A stretch of 46,355 nt of DNA, taken from the IMG/VR virus record IMGVR_UViG_3300037245_000763, positions 1 to 46,355 of that record; one strand, given 5' to 3'. This document shows, piece by piece, positions 21,407 to 30,158 of the stretch (positions are counted from its first letter, which is position 1; each line of letters opens with the position of its first letter). A program made the position numbers and the translations under genes. The DNA is from a virus. A model generated the notes under the pieces. It was not told the DNA's origin. It saw only the letters and a program-made list of their open reading frames with translations, and made no database searches.

Positions 21407-22522
21407 TTATCCTTTCATTATGAATGCCAGAGCATAATAATCCGGCAGCCAAGTGTAGTTTGTGCTGATTGAGTGAGCAGCCATCTTGTAATTTGCGGTA
21501 TGTCGCTTCTGAGTCGTGCCACCGTAACCCTTCGCTTGCCCACCATTATGATTATGGTTTGCTGATATGATCAGGGTTCCTGCAGCGGTCACCGTACCAT
21601 TACCGGAAGCTACATCCGCATCGCCATAGGCCACGTTCTTGACAAAGTAATTTCGCAAGTCCGGGGTTCCGTTATTGCCGTCACACAAGAACCATCCCAA
21701 GGGCGGCGATGTGTTTTCAAACATAGCAATCATGTTGGTCTCAAAGTTGAACGCTGAAGCAGCATCCTGATAAGCGGCCAGGGCATAGCGGCGCAAGGTA
21801 TTTGTCATGTTCATGGTTATAGATGAATGGGAGTGACCACCCGTTGTGGCAGCTTTCGCGCCAGAGTTATCGATACTCACGTTCCCACCAGCGCCACTAC
21901 CATGATTATGGTTAGCTTGTGAAGTGGAAGACCGACCAGTGATTGCGTCTGTGCCGCCAGTTGAAAGGCTGGCGAGCGCCCGAAACATCTTCGCTTCCGT
22001 CCAGATGTTTGTCAGCGAAGCATGTTGCAACGCTTGCCAAATAACGCCACCGGCTGGAAACTCGGTCTGTCCGATATCAGATTTAATTAAATAGCAGTTC
22101 TGCCGTGGGGGCTGGTAGGTAAAAGTCACATTATGTGAATGATTCCCAACGGTGTTATTTCCTGCCGATGAACTTTCACTACAAAATGCTCCCGTTGAAG
22201 GGGCATGATTGCCGGTCGTGTTACTGGTTTTAGCCACTGCCCCGGTGCCACCATTGGCTCCGACAGCGTATGTGTCACCAGCGCCAACGATATACTTTCC
22301 GTCAGCAGCGGAAAACAAGCTCCATCCGTCCGGCGCACCACCGGCTCCGGCAGTATAAGGAATGATGAGACCTTCCGGCAAGACCCGGGCAAATAGAGAT
22401 TTCCATTCACTCTGATTTTTCAGCCATACCTTTCTAATATCATCATACCAAACACCAGCGACCTTCCGGTGATACTTAGTTACTTCCGTCCAGTTCCCAC
22501 TGATTTTCTTGTGGATAGGCAT
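21407..22522 (-). CDS. tail-collar-domain adhesin with HxH motifs
   Basis: The product has 371 residues. An N-terminal segment (WTEVTKYHRKVAGVWYDDIRKVWLK) may attach it to the fibre or virion. It contains two collar-type segments, GGAPDGWSLFSAADGKYI and SPPLGWFLCDGNNGTP followed by DLRNYFVK, suggesting internal duplication. Four NHSHN/HNH/HSH motifs (GNHSHN, NHNHG, GHSHS, NHNHNG) resemble the metal-binding HxH sites of T4-type fibre tips. It probably forms the receptor-binding tip downstream of the T7-type fibre. AAAGGAGAATTTACT precedes the start. Confidence 0.85.
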   Translation of the reverse strand: MPIHKKISGNWTEVTKYHRKVAGVWYDDIRKVWLKNQSEWKSLFARVLPEGLIIPYTAGAGGAPDGWSLFSAADGKYIVGAGDTYAVGANGGTGAVAKTSNTTGNHAPSTGAFCSESSSAGNNTVGNHSHNVTFTYQPPRQNCYLIKSDIGQTEFPAGGVIWQALQHASLTNIWTEAKMFRALASLSTGGTDAITGRSSTSQANHNHGSGAGGNVSIDNSGAKAATTGGHSHSSITMNMTNTLRRYALAAYQDAASAFNFETNMIAMFENTSPPLGWFLCDGNNGTPDLRNYFVKNVAYGDADVASGNGTVTAAGTLIISANHNHNGGQAKGYGGTTQKRHTANYKMAAHSISTNYTWLPDYYALAFIMKG

Positions 22523-22537
22523 AGTAAATTCTCCTTT

Positions 22538-23563
22538 TTAATATTCGTACCAAAGGTCTCCATCGTTGCCGCCCGAAGGTGCATCGTCAGAGATAGTGGG
22601 AATGGTTGCTTCTGCGGCGGCCTGAGCAGCTTCAGCGGCAGCTTGTGCCGTTTCTGCATTCGTCTCAGCAGTTTCAGCATTGGTCTCAGCGGTCTCTGCG
22701 CCTGTCCTCGCGGTTTCTGCAAGGATACGATCAGCGTCAGCGGCGGCAGCATCAATGCCAGTTAAGACAACATCGGCAGCCGTATCGATTGCATCCTGAT
22801 TGGTGATTGCCACATCATCGCCGGTCAACCCAACGTCAATGCCGGTCAACACAACATCAGCATTTGTAAGAACCAAGTCAGCGGCAGCGCCAGTTTCGGC
22901 GGTCTCTGCGTTTGTCTCAGCCAATTCAGCAGCCGTTTGTGCGGTCTCAGCTAAACCTTGAGCCGTCTCTGCATTTGCTTCAGCAGTTTCAGCGTTGGTC
23001 TCGGCGGTCTGTGCATTGGTCTCTGCGGTCTCAGCATCGTCTTTCGCTATGACAGCAGTATCCCTGGCAGCTTCAGCCAAGCCCTGTGCGGTTTCGGCGG
23101 CATCTTTTGCAGCTTCAGCAGCAGTTTGAAATGGGCCGATTTGGCCAACATTAACTGCTTCATCATCTGACACGCCGTCAGCAAGGTTCTTGATGGTTTT
23201 GTTATCCGCATCAAACTCATCGGTATTCGGATCATACTGAAGGGCATTCGCCAGATCATCAAAGGCTTCCTGCACCACATAGAACAACTGGTTAGAATCC
23301 AAATCCAGGGATGCTTCATCCAGAATAGAAGCAGCCGTGAAGTCAACCAATCGGTCTTCATTTTCCGTGGTACGATATACCAGGATGACTGCATCAGTTT
23401 CGGGAACCAAGTCCAGGTTGACCTGAGCCGGATTATCCCAAGTGAAGTCAACGGACTCACCGTCCACCGTCACGTCAACATCGTCTTGCGTGATGTAGCC
23501 AAAGGTCACAGCGAACTGATAAGTGCTGTCATTGCCTACATAACCTACGGATGAAAGTGCCAT
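22538..23563 (-). CDS. tail fibre with T7 gp17-type N-terminal domain
   Basis: The product has 341 residues. Residues 1-150 match the T7 fibre attachment domain (YVGNDSTYQFAVTFGYITQD, then ILDEASLDLDSNQLFYVVQEAFDDL and the NVGQI segment). Residues about 155-325 are an Ala/Glu/Thr/Asn repeat (AETAETN type) interrupted by an LTGIDV/VVLTGID section, probably a long trimeric coiled coil. The end SGGNDGDLWYEY is a common closing motif. No receptor-binding head is present, so the next gene likely supplies it. The start lies in a TAATG overlap with the gp16-like gene. Confidence 0.92.
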   Translation of the reverse strand: MALSSVGYVGNDSTYQFAVTFGYITQDDVDVTVDGESVDFTWDNPAQVNLDLVPETDAVILVYRTTENEDRLVDFTAASILDEASLDLDSNQLFYVVQEAFDDLANALQYDPNTDEFDADNKTIKNLADGVSDDEAVNVGQIGPFQTAAEAAKDAAETAQGLAEAARDTAVIAKDDAETAETNAQTAETNAETAEANAETAQGLAETAQTAAELAETNAETAETGAAADLVLTNADVVLTGIDVGLTGDDVAITNQDAIDTAADVVLTGIDAAAADADRILAETARTGAETAETNAETAETNAETAQAAAEAAQAAAEATIPTISDDAPSGGNDGDLWYEY

Positions 23564-26500
23564 TATTTATTCTCCTTTATATTGAAAAACTTATTCGACC
23601 AATACTCGTTAAGTGATTTAGGGTCTTTACGATACTTCATACCCTGTGCAATTTCCATTTCGCGTTCCATGTCTTTCTCGAACTTCTCGCGTTCATCGGA
23701 GAACTCCGGTGCATCCATAAACGCCATATCCCTGGCCATCATTCTATAATCAGAAATGATTTCCATGATTGACTCGCGTTGTACTTTTATGTCAGTGAGG
23801 TTCTTGTAAGCATCGCTCATTATCCACTCACTCAGCGAGTGCTTCAGGTCAGACTTCATGATGTTATCTTGAATGCGATCATAGGCATCGAAGTCTTTTG
23901 AGATATCAATTTCAATCCCGTCCATTTTAAACTTATCAGGAACTCGCTCAGGGCTTGCTTTGACTCTCCACATTTCCTGTACGATTGGATCGTCAGATAT
24001 CTCCCGGGTATTCATGAGAGCTAAGGCACGTTCAACTCTGGGAACTTTCGTACCGTAAACCAAATGTCTTTTAGGGTGCGCTCGATCGTCTGCATCTGCA
24101 ATCGTACCCCATTTTCGATTCCATGCTTCCATGATTGAACGGGCTTCCAGCATTTCCGGTTGGTGACCTGACATTTCAGAAGCAAAGTTAAGCATCCGTG
24201 GCATGAACTTCTCCACCTGTTTAACTACAACTTTATCCCAGTTCAACCGTTCGGGAGCCATGACGATATCCACACCTTCTTTAACGCCCTTCATGACAGA
24301 CTTCGCCAGGACAGGCTTAACGAAAGCATTGAGCCAACCCATCATTACATTGTGCAGCTCCATCTCTGCTTCTTCACGGAGCTTCGGGTCACGGATGTAT
24401 GTCACGGTGTCTCCATAAGCTCGCGCCATATCAGCGCTGATGCCAGCCAAATAAGCCAGCGGTTCAATCTTACTTATGTCGATCATTTTACCATCTTCAG
24501 TGATGTAGGAATATTCTTGCACACCGGCTATTTCAGCAGCACCACGATGGGCTGCCGGGATGTGACCAGTGAGTTTACCTTTGGTGAACATAGCCCATGA
24601 TGCGGCCATGATAGTCATACCCATTGACCACCGGGCATAAATTTCATACTTCGCCTTACCACCTTTCTTAATGGCTTCACGTTGCCATTTTGCCATTGCA
24701 CCTAACGGAGTCTGCTGCAAAGCATACTTCGGTAAATTGACAGCAATCTTAAAGAACGGTAGGACAGCCATTCGTGCCATTGGGCCAACCACCGGAGCGT
24801 TTAGAGCTTTCTCAATACCACCAGTTACTTGATCCAACTCATTTGTAAAGGTCTCTCGGCGCTGTACCTTCATTGCTTCGGTAAGCATTTCATCCGTGGG
24901 GTTCTTCATCTGCAAATGTACTGCAGAATCCAGGGTCTCAGGAGACAGTTTAAATGTGGCAGTGGTTCCTGTTCCGGTATGGACGGTGCCACCATTCTTA
25001 ATGACTTCCCGATACGCCAACTCAGCCAGTGCTTGCCGGAAGTTGATCGTCTTGAACAACTCATCGCCAGCGGTCAGGCCATGAAAGTTTAAGCGTATGA
25101 GATTGCCAATGGGCATGTTCATGACCCGGGGAAACTTAGCCCAAGTCTCACCGATCGTCTTCGGCCCTTCCAGGCTGCCCTTTGAGAACGGGATTAGGAT
25201 GTCATTGATATCATTCGGCAGTGCGCCTTTAGACTCCTCAGCGTATTTAGCCATACGATCCAACTGCGGATCACCTGACCACGCTGCTTTGAACACGGAG
25301 CCAACTTCATCGACACCCATAATTACATCGTTTATGTTTTTGCCAATGTGAGCTTTCTGCGCTCGAGACTGCTTGAAGGCATTTTTCATTTGGCCAACCG
25401 GGAGTCTGAACGAGTCGATGATTGCGTCACCAAAGGAAGTCAACTGATAATGTGCGGCTCTCTTTGACATCTCATCTCGAGACAAGGGCCGCCGCCAGCT
25501 ACCGGCTTTCACCCAGGCATCGGTTTGTGTGGCTGCATAAGCCGCCATGTTTCTCCATGCCAGAGTTCCGGTGTTACCGGCTAAATTGACCACCTGAGTT
25601 ATAGGATGCGACAGCAGGAAGGCTTGCTCGATTTCCAACATGCCAAGCAGGAATTTCCCACGGTTAACATTTCGCGCACGTAGCGCCTTCATACGGGGAT
25701 TCTTAGCCGACTTAAAAGCCGACAGGATTTGCTGTACTCGTTTACGTTCTGACGGATCAATGAGCTTCATCTTATCCGCTGGCATCGCATCAAAATCAAA
25801 GCCGGATTTCATCCACGGCATCTTATATGATTCGAGACCACGGCCCCATTCAGAACGCACACCATAAACCACCCGGGTCATTTTCCCGAATAGTCTGATA
25901 TGTTCAAGGGCTTTCAACTCGTCAGCGAAGGTTGCGCCAGCACCGTCCAGCTTGGTGATCAGCTTATGAATTTCATCGGTGTACTGGCTGAATACCTGAT
26001 TAAAAGCTCGGGTCTGTCTCCTGGCAGTTCTCATTGCTCCCTGAAGATTCTCACCCCAACCGATAATTTCCTTCATATCTTTGACACGTTGGCCTGTCCA
26101 CTGAGCCATTTGCTTCAGTTCGACATTGGCTTCCGCTTGCTGTTTCTTGTGGCTAATTTCGGTGCCGGTCTCGGGATGCTTCTCAGTTCCTTTACGGCCC
26201 CCACGTCTCGCTAAATCGATATCTTCTTTAAAGGTTTTCCGGACTTCATCGATCAGGTCAACCGCCTTTACGTTCCCACGTTTCTCAATGTTTTCTATCA
26301 GCTTTGACGGTTCTGCGCCTTCAACATTGGTCTCACCCTTCTTCATAGCTTGCATGATTGAGACTGATTTAATAGCTTCTTCGCCAGTGGCAACGTCAAG
26401 GTGTTCCAAATTGCGTGGCGTGTCGGTCTGCTCACGGACTTCAATCTCTTTGGATTTGGGTTTATACAGTTTAAACTCCGCTTCTACCGGCGCAAGTTCT

Positions 26501-27303
26501 GCTTCGCCAAGCTCCTGGCGTATGAGACGTGCCAGATCATCGTCCGGGTCAGCAGATTTTAGGCCGTCCAGCAGTTCTTCTTTCATTTTCGGGTTGTTCT
26601 TTTTGATGCTTTTCAGCCATTGCTTCAGACCATTTCGGCCCATCCCCAGGACAACAGAAGCTCCAAGAGGAGTGATCAGGCCGGACAGCAGTTGAACAGT
26701 TCCAGAGTCCGTGATGAACCCTGCTCCGGTCATTGCGCCACCGGCTGCTAATCCAAAGCCAGCATCGACAGCCGCCGCTTTACCAAGCGTCTTTACACCT
26801 TGTTTCGTACCTTCCTGAAAAAGTTTCTTGGCCCCGGTACGCATCAATGAAATGGTGCCACCAGTTATAATATCAGCCACAAGGTCTTCTGGCCCGTACA
26901 TTGGGATTTGCACACCCTCAAATTCAGTCAGGATGGTGTCTTTCTCCCGGCCACGGCCAAGCTCATAAACTAAATACTGGCCCATTGATACATTGATATC
27001 GTACTTCATTTTCTTAAAGTCAATATAAGCGTTGGCTTGCTCATCGCTGATAAGCTTTTGGCTATGTGCATACTGAGCATCTTCTTTGTTTAAGCCCCAA
27101 ACGCCGCCTTCATTCATTGCGTCAATGATCAGCCAATTTTTAGCAGTGGCATGATCCACTTCTCCTTTCGCGTGGCGCTGTTGGGCTTCCTCTTTGGATA
27201 ACTCATAATACGGATTATCCCAAGCTGTTTCAGTCGGGGTCATTTGCTTCTTCAGAGTCTCGGCCCTTTCAGCAAAATTCCCTATGTTGCTTTGATCAGC
27301 CAT
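23563..27303 (-). CDS. large internal virion / ejection protein (T7 gp16-like)
   Basis: The product has 1246 residues (T7 gp16: 1318). Size and position after gp14- and gp15-like genes and before the fibre identify it. The N terminus does not show the transglycosylase motif that T7 gp16 carries. A Gly/Ala-rich hydrophobic stretch lies near residues 180-230, and another near RWSMGMTIMAASWAM. In T7 this protein enters the cell first and forms part of the DNA conduit. AAAGGAAAGGTAAACCA precedes the start. Confidence 0.85.
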   Translation of the reverse strand: MADQSNIGNFAERAETLKKQMTPTETAWDNPYYELSKEEAQQRHAKGEVDHATAKNWLIIDAMNEGGVWGLNKEDAQYAHSQKLISDEQANAYIDFKKMKYDINVSMGQYLVYELGRGREKDTILTEFEGVQIPMYGPEDLVADIITGGTISLMRTGAKKLFQEGTKQGVKTLGKAAAVDAGFGLAAGGAMTGAGFITDSGTVQLLSGLITPLGASVVLGMGRNGLKQWLKSIKKNNPKMKEELLDGLKSADPDDDLARLIRQELGEAELAPVEAEFKLYKPKSKEIEVREQTDTPRNLEHLDVATGEEAIKSVSIMQAMKKGETNVEGAEPSKLIENIEKRGNVKAVDLIDEVRKTFKEDIDLARRGGRKGTEKHPETGTEISHKKQQAEANVELKQMAQWTGQRVKDMKEIIGWGENLQGAMRTARRQTRAFNQVFSQYTDEIHKLITKLDGAGATFADELKALEHIRLFGKMTRVVYGVRSEWGRGLESYKMPWMKSGFDFDAMPADKMKLIDPSERKRVQQILSAFKSAKNPRMKALRARNVNRGKFLLGMLEIEQAFLLSHPITQVVNLAGNTGTLAWRNMAAYAATQTDAWVKAGSWRRPLSRDEMSKRAAHYQLTSFGDAIIDSFRLPVGQMKNAFKQSRAQKAHIGKNINDVIMGVDEVGSVFKAAWSGDPQLDRMAKYAEESKGALPNDINDILIPFSKGSLEGPKTIGETWAKFPRVMNMPIGNLIRLNFHGLTAGDELFKTINFRQALAELAYREVIKNGGTVHTGTGTTATFKLSPETLDSAVHLQMKNPTDEMLTEAMKVQRRETFTNELDQVTGGIEKALNAPVVGPMARMAVLPFFKIAVNLPKYALQQTPLGAMAKWQREAIKKGGKAKYEIYARWSMGMTIMAASWAMFTKGKLTGHIPAAHRGAAEIAGVQEYSYITEDGKMIDISKIEPLAYLAGISADMARAYGDTVTYIRDPKLREEAEMELHNVMMGWLNAFVKPVLAKSVMKGVKEGVDIVMAPERLNWDKVVVKQVEKFMPRMLNFASEMSGHQPEMLEARSIMEAWNRKWGTIADADDRAHPKRHLVYGTKVPRVERALALMNTREISDDPIVQEMWRVKASPERVPDKFKMDGIEIDISKDFDAYDRIQDNIMKSDLKHSLSEWIMSDAYKNLTDIKVQRESIMEIISDYRMMARDMAFMDAPEFSDEREKFEKDMEREMEIAQGMKYRKDPKSLNEYWSNKFFNIKENK

Positions 27304-27320
27304 TGGTTTACCTTTCCTTT

Positions 27321-28991
27321 TTAGTGAATGTTATCTGCCGGAAGTCTATCCCAATCCACATCACCAGCAGAGACGGCCCGTTTCTTATCAACCTTTGAGG
27401 GGTCATCATAATGCGGTGCTTTACCGACAAGTTGTGGATGCTCCCTGTATGCTTCAAATTGAGTCTTCTGTACCATCTGCTCAAGCTCAACCTTTCCTGG
27501 CCATTTGTTTTTGTTGGGATTTTTCAGCCAATCGATTTCCCCACGTTGCCATCTTTCCAGCAAGTCATCAAAGAAAATACCACCAGTGATGATTCGCTGT
27601 GCGCCAGCATAAGGATCAACGTATCGGTCAAATTTGTTCTTGACGTTCAGCGTTGCTTTCAGTCCAGTTCTGGCCCGGCCAACTGTGCTTTCCGCAGGGT
27701 CAGCTTTACCTGAGGTTCGGGTACGCTCCTTTTCCGAAGCGTTTATCATACGGTCAAGAATTTCTTTATAGTGATTCGGCTCAAGGAGATACTTGGCATC
27801 ATTCAAATCATCATATTCCAACGTCCGATCGACAGCACCTTCTTTGAGTTCGTGATATTTCCGGAAGTCAGTTACTTTTGCAAAGCCTTCACCGGACGCA
27901 AAGTCCTGTAAGTCCTTGACCATCTTATCAATAACTGTCACCGGCAGAATATCTTGCAGCTTCATAAGGTTCTGCGTTGCGGTAATCAGGTCAGCCTTGT
28001 CACCGGATGCCATAGCGAAACTCATGCCCCGGCCAGCGTCTTCAATCAGTTTCTTCCGGGCCTTATCGGCTTTAGCTTCGGCTGTCTTAACGTCAGCCCT
28101 GCGTTGATTCTCGGCCACATCCATTGCCTTGAAAATTGCATCCCCGGCTGCCGTGTTGATAATCTTCTGGCCGGTTCCATCGTCAATAAAAGCATACGAG
28201 AATATTGCCGGATTCCCCTGCGCCTGGGCGATCGGTGCCAGATGTTTTGTCATGCTGGCATTCACCATGTTACGGTCGAGATTATACTGGCTCATTCCCA
28301 ATTCCTGCAGGGAAGTCACCACGTTACGGGCGGCAATCGCTTGCATCATTTTGTCTCTGGAAGTCAGCGAAGGCATGGCAGCTATCTCTTGAAATTTAAT
28401 ATCAGTGATACCATTGATATTATAAAGCCCCTTTGCTTGTAAGCGTTTAAACTGAGCTTTGGCATATTCAGCGGATAGGTTCTTTTGGATTTCTAAAGCT
28501 CCACCACGTATTGCGCCTTCGGTATAAGCATCTGACCCGGAAGCCATAAACTTTTGTTCCTGGCCAAGCATCGCCTTTTCGTATTCCTGGGGTGACGCTT
28601 CGTTGGCAATAAGTTCCTGGTGCTTCTGAACCATCAGATTATTAAAGTTTGCCACGGCTCCCATACCGGTTGCCATTTCATGACCTTTAATAAAGGCTTC
28701 GGTAGCGCCTGGATTAACAGGCTCCTTTCTGGCTCCGGCAAGTTTACCTTCGGTAATATGGGCAGCATCAATCGTTTTCCTGGCTTCTCCATATTTGGTG
28801 ACCAATTCCCCGGCCAACCCTAAGCCTTCCAGCAGTGCTTGAGCAGCACCACCTGATTGACTCTGCGCTCTGACCGATGTATCGTAACCAACAGGTCGGG
28901 CGGCCACTTCAATCTTCGGGCCAAACTCAAACACGTCCTGCTGTCTGACCGGCCCACGTTTGCTCTTTTTAATTTTGGTTAATCTTGGCAT
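27321..28991 (-). CDS. internal virion protein (T7 gp15-like)
   Basis: The product has 556 residues, mostly helical (T7 gp15: 747). It is assigned by position between gp14-like and gp16-like genes and by composition; direct sequence similarity is not obvious by eye. GAGGAGTTAAAAA precedes the start. Confidence 0.78.
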   Translation of the reverse strand: MPRLTKIKKSKRGPVRQQDVFEFGPKIEVAARPVGYDTSVRAQSQSGGAAQALLEGLGLAGELVTKYGEARKTIDAAHITEGKLAGARKEPVNPGATEAFIKGHEMATGMGAVANFNNLMVQKHQELIANEASPQEYEKAMLGQEQKFMASGSDAYTEGAIRGGALEIQKNLSAEYAKAQFKRLQAKGLYNINGITDIKFQEIAAMPSLTSRDKMMQAIAARNVVTSLQELGMSQYNLDRNMVNASMTKHLAPIAQAQGNPAIFSYAFIDDGTGQKIINTAAGDAIFKAMDVAENQRRADVKTAEAKADKARKKLIEDAGRGMSFAMASGDKADLITATQNLMKLQDILPVTVIDKMVKDLQDFASGEGFAKVTDFRKYHELKEGAVDRTLEYDDLNDAKYLLEPNHYKEILDRMINASEKERTRTSGKADPAESTVGRARTGLKATLNVKNKFDRYVDPYAGAQRIITGGIFFDDLLERWQRGEIDWLKNPNKNKWPGKVELEQMVQKTQFEAYREHPQLVGKAPHYDDPSKVDKKRAVSAGDVDWDRLPADNIH

Positions 28992-28997
28992 TTTTTA

Positions 28998-29041
28998 ACT
29001 CCTCAGAGTTGTAAAACGTGTTTATAGGTTGTAAAACGTAT
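28998..29041. repeat. tandem 18-base repeat between gp14- and gp15-like genes
   Basis: GTTGTAAAACGTGTTTAT is followed, after two bases, by the same sequence with one change (G to A). The copies fill most of the 50-base gap. The ACGTTTTACAA core on the minus strand faintly resembles the ACGTTTAGTACAA part of the 23-mer. Confidence 0.6.
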
Positions 29042-29677
29042 TTATTTCCTGGGTGACCAACGAGCCTTAGATATCTGAGTCACACCTGTCGGGCCTTGGG
29101 CCGATCCAGCAGAAGCCACTGGCGTTCCAGCGCCGTCAAACGGAGAACTCATCGATGCTCCCTGTGCGGCACCCCCGGCTCCGGCAAGTCCAATGTTCAG
29201 TCCTTGCATCCAAGTCGGTGTTGATAAAGGTACGCTGGCTCTCCCCCGGGCTATTTGTGCTCGGGTGCTAATTTGTGTAGCCTTAGCTTGTCGGCTGAGT
29301 TGCTCTGATCTGGCTCTTAAATTATAATCAAGGATGCCTACATCAAAACCTTCTGCCACCTGGGAAGCAGATATCTCTTTCAACATTGAGTTCCCAAATG
29401 CGCCGGACTCGCTGGCGGCCACACGAATCTTTGCACGTTCGCGCATTGCCTGTCTTTTACGATCAAGCTTGGCCAATTCAGTCTTATCGGTCTCTTGTTC
29501 CATTTGTTCTTCCAGTGCTTTCAACTGATTCGCTTCCGCTTCTAAAGACAACTTCTCTTGTTCAGCAGCAGCATCCTGGGCAGCATCTCGAGCTTTGTTG
29601 CTCTGATATGCTTGTACGCCAGCGGATGCGGCGGCTATAACCATCATTGCTATCATTGGTGCAGCCGGGTGACACAT
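29042..29677 (-). CDS. internal virion protein (T7 gp14-like)
   Basis: The product has 211 residues. A hydrophobic N terminus (MIAMMVIAAASAGVQAYQ) is followed by an Ala/Glu/Lys helix and then DYNLRARSEQLSRQAKATQ, a pattern typical of gp14-type proteins. The C terminus is Gly/Ala-rich. In T7 gp14 forms the outer-membrane pore during ejection. AAAGGAGAAATAAC precedes the start. Confidence 0.88.
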   Translation of the reverse strand: MCHPAAPMIAMMVIAAASAGVQAYQSNKARDAAQDAAAEQEKLSLEAEANQLKALEEQMEQETDKTELAKLDRKRQAMRERAKIRVAASESGAFGNSMLKEISASQVAEGFDVGILDYNLRARSEQLSRQAKATQISTRAQIARGRASVPLSTPTWMQGLNIGLAGAGGAAQGASMSSPFDGAGTPVASAGSAQGPTGVTQISKARWSPRK

Positions 29678-29678
29678 G

Positions 29679-30158
29679 TTATTTCTCCTTTATAAAGTAC
29701 TGGAACGGGGTGCCGTCTTTCATGATCACCTGTTGATCCGGCGGCAACTCAAAGCCAAGTTCTATCAGCCATTGAATATGCGCCACATTACGCAAGTCGA
29801 TCAAGTTATAAATCGCCCCGAATTTGTTAAGCCAGTTGTCTCTAATTATTTTGGTGATGGCCGTAAACTCATGCCGATAATCCAGCAGTGCCGGTGTGCC
29901 AGCAACCCATACACATATTCCTTTCAGTGATGGTTCAACGCTGTACCCGAAAATGCAAATCAATCGCATGTCTTTTCGACCATACATTAGCCATGATTTT
30001 TCTGAAGCAAGCACTGCTTCAACCAGCGCCAGCCCGGGATCGTGGCCCGTTGCGCTTGTTAACTCACGCTGGTCTTCAGGCCGCAAGAGTTGTTCCCCCA
30101 CAGCTTCAATCTGCCATAGGGGAATGTTACCAGTGGGCCTTATAATAAAGTCACTCAT
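29679..30158 (-). CDS. gp13-like virion-associated protein
   Basis: The product has 159 residues (T7 gp13: 138). Position between tail tubular B and the gp14-like gene fits. The fold looks like an acetyltransferase relative (VEPSLKGICVWVAGTP, then HIQWLIELGFEL), as seen in many gp13-like proteins. GGAAAGGAATCATAA precedes the start. Confidence 0.75.
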   Translation of the reverse strand: MSDFIIRPTGNIPLWQIEAVGEQLLRPEDQRELTSATGHDPGLALVEAVLASEKSWLMYGRKDMRLICIFGYSVEPSLKGICVWVAGTPALLDYRHEFTAITKIIRDNWLNKFGAIYNLIDLRNVAHIQWLIELGFELPPDQQVIMKDGTPFQYFIKEK

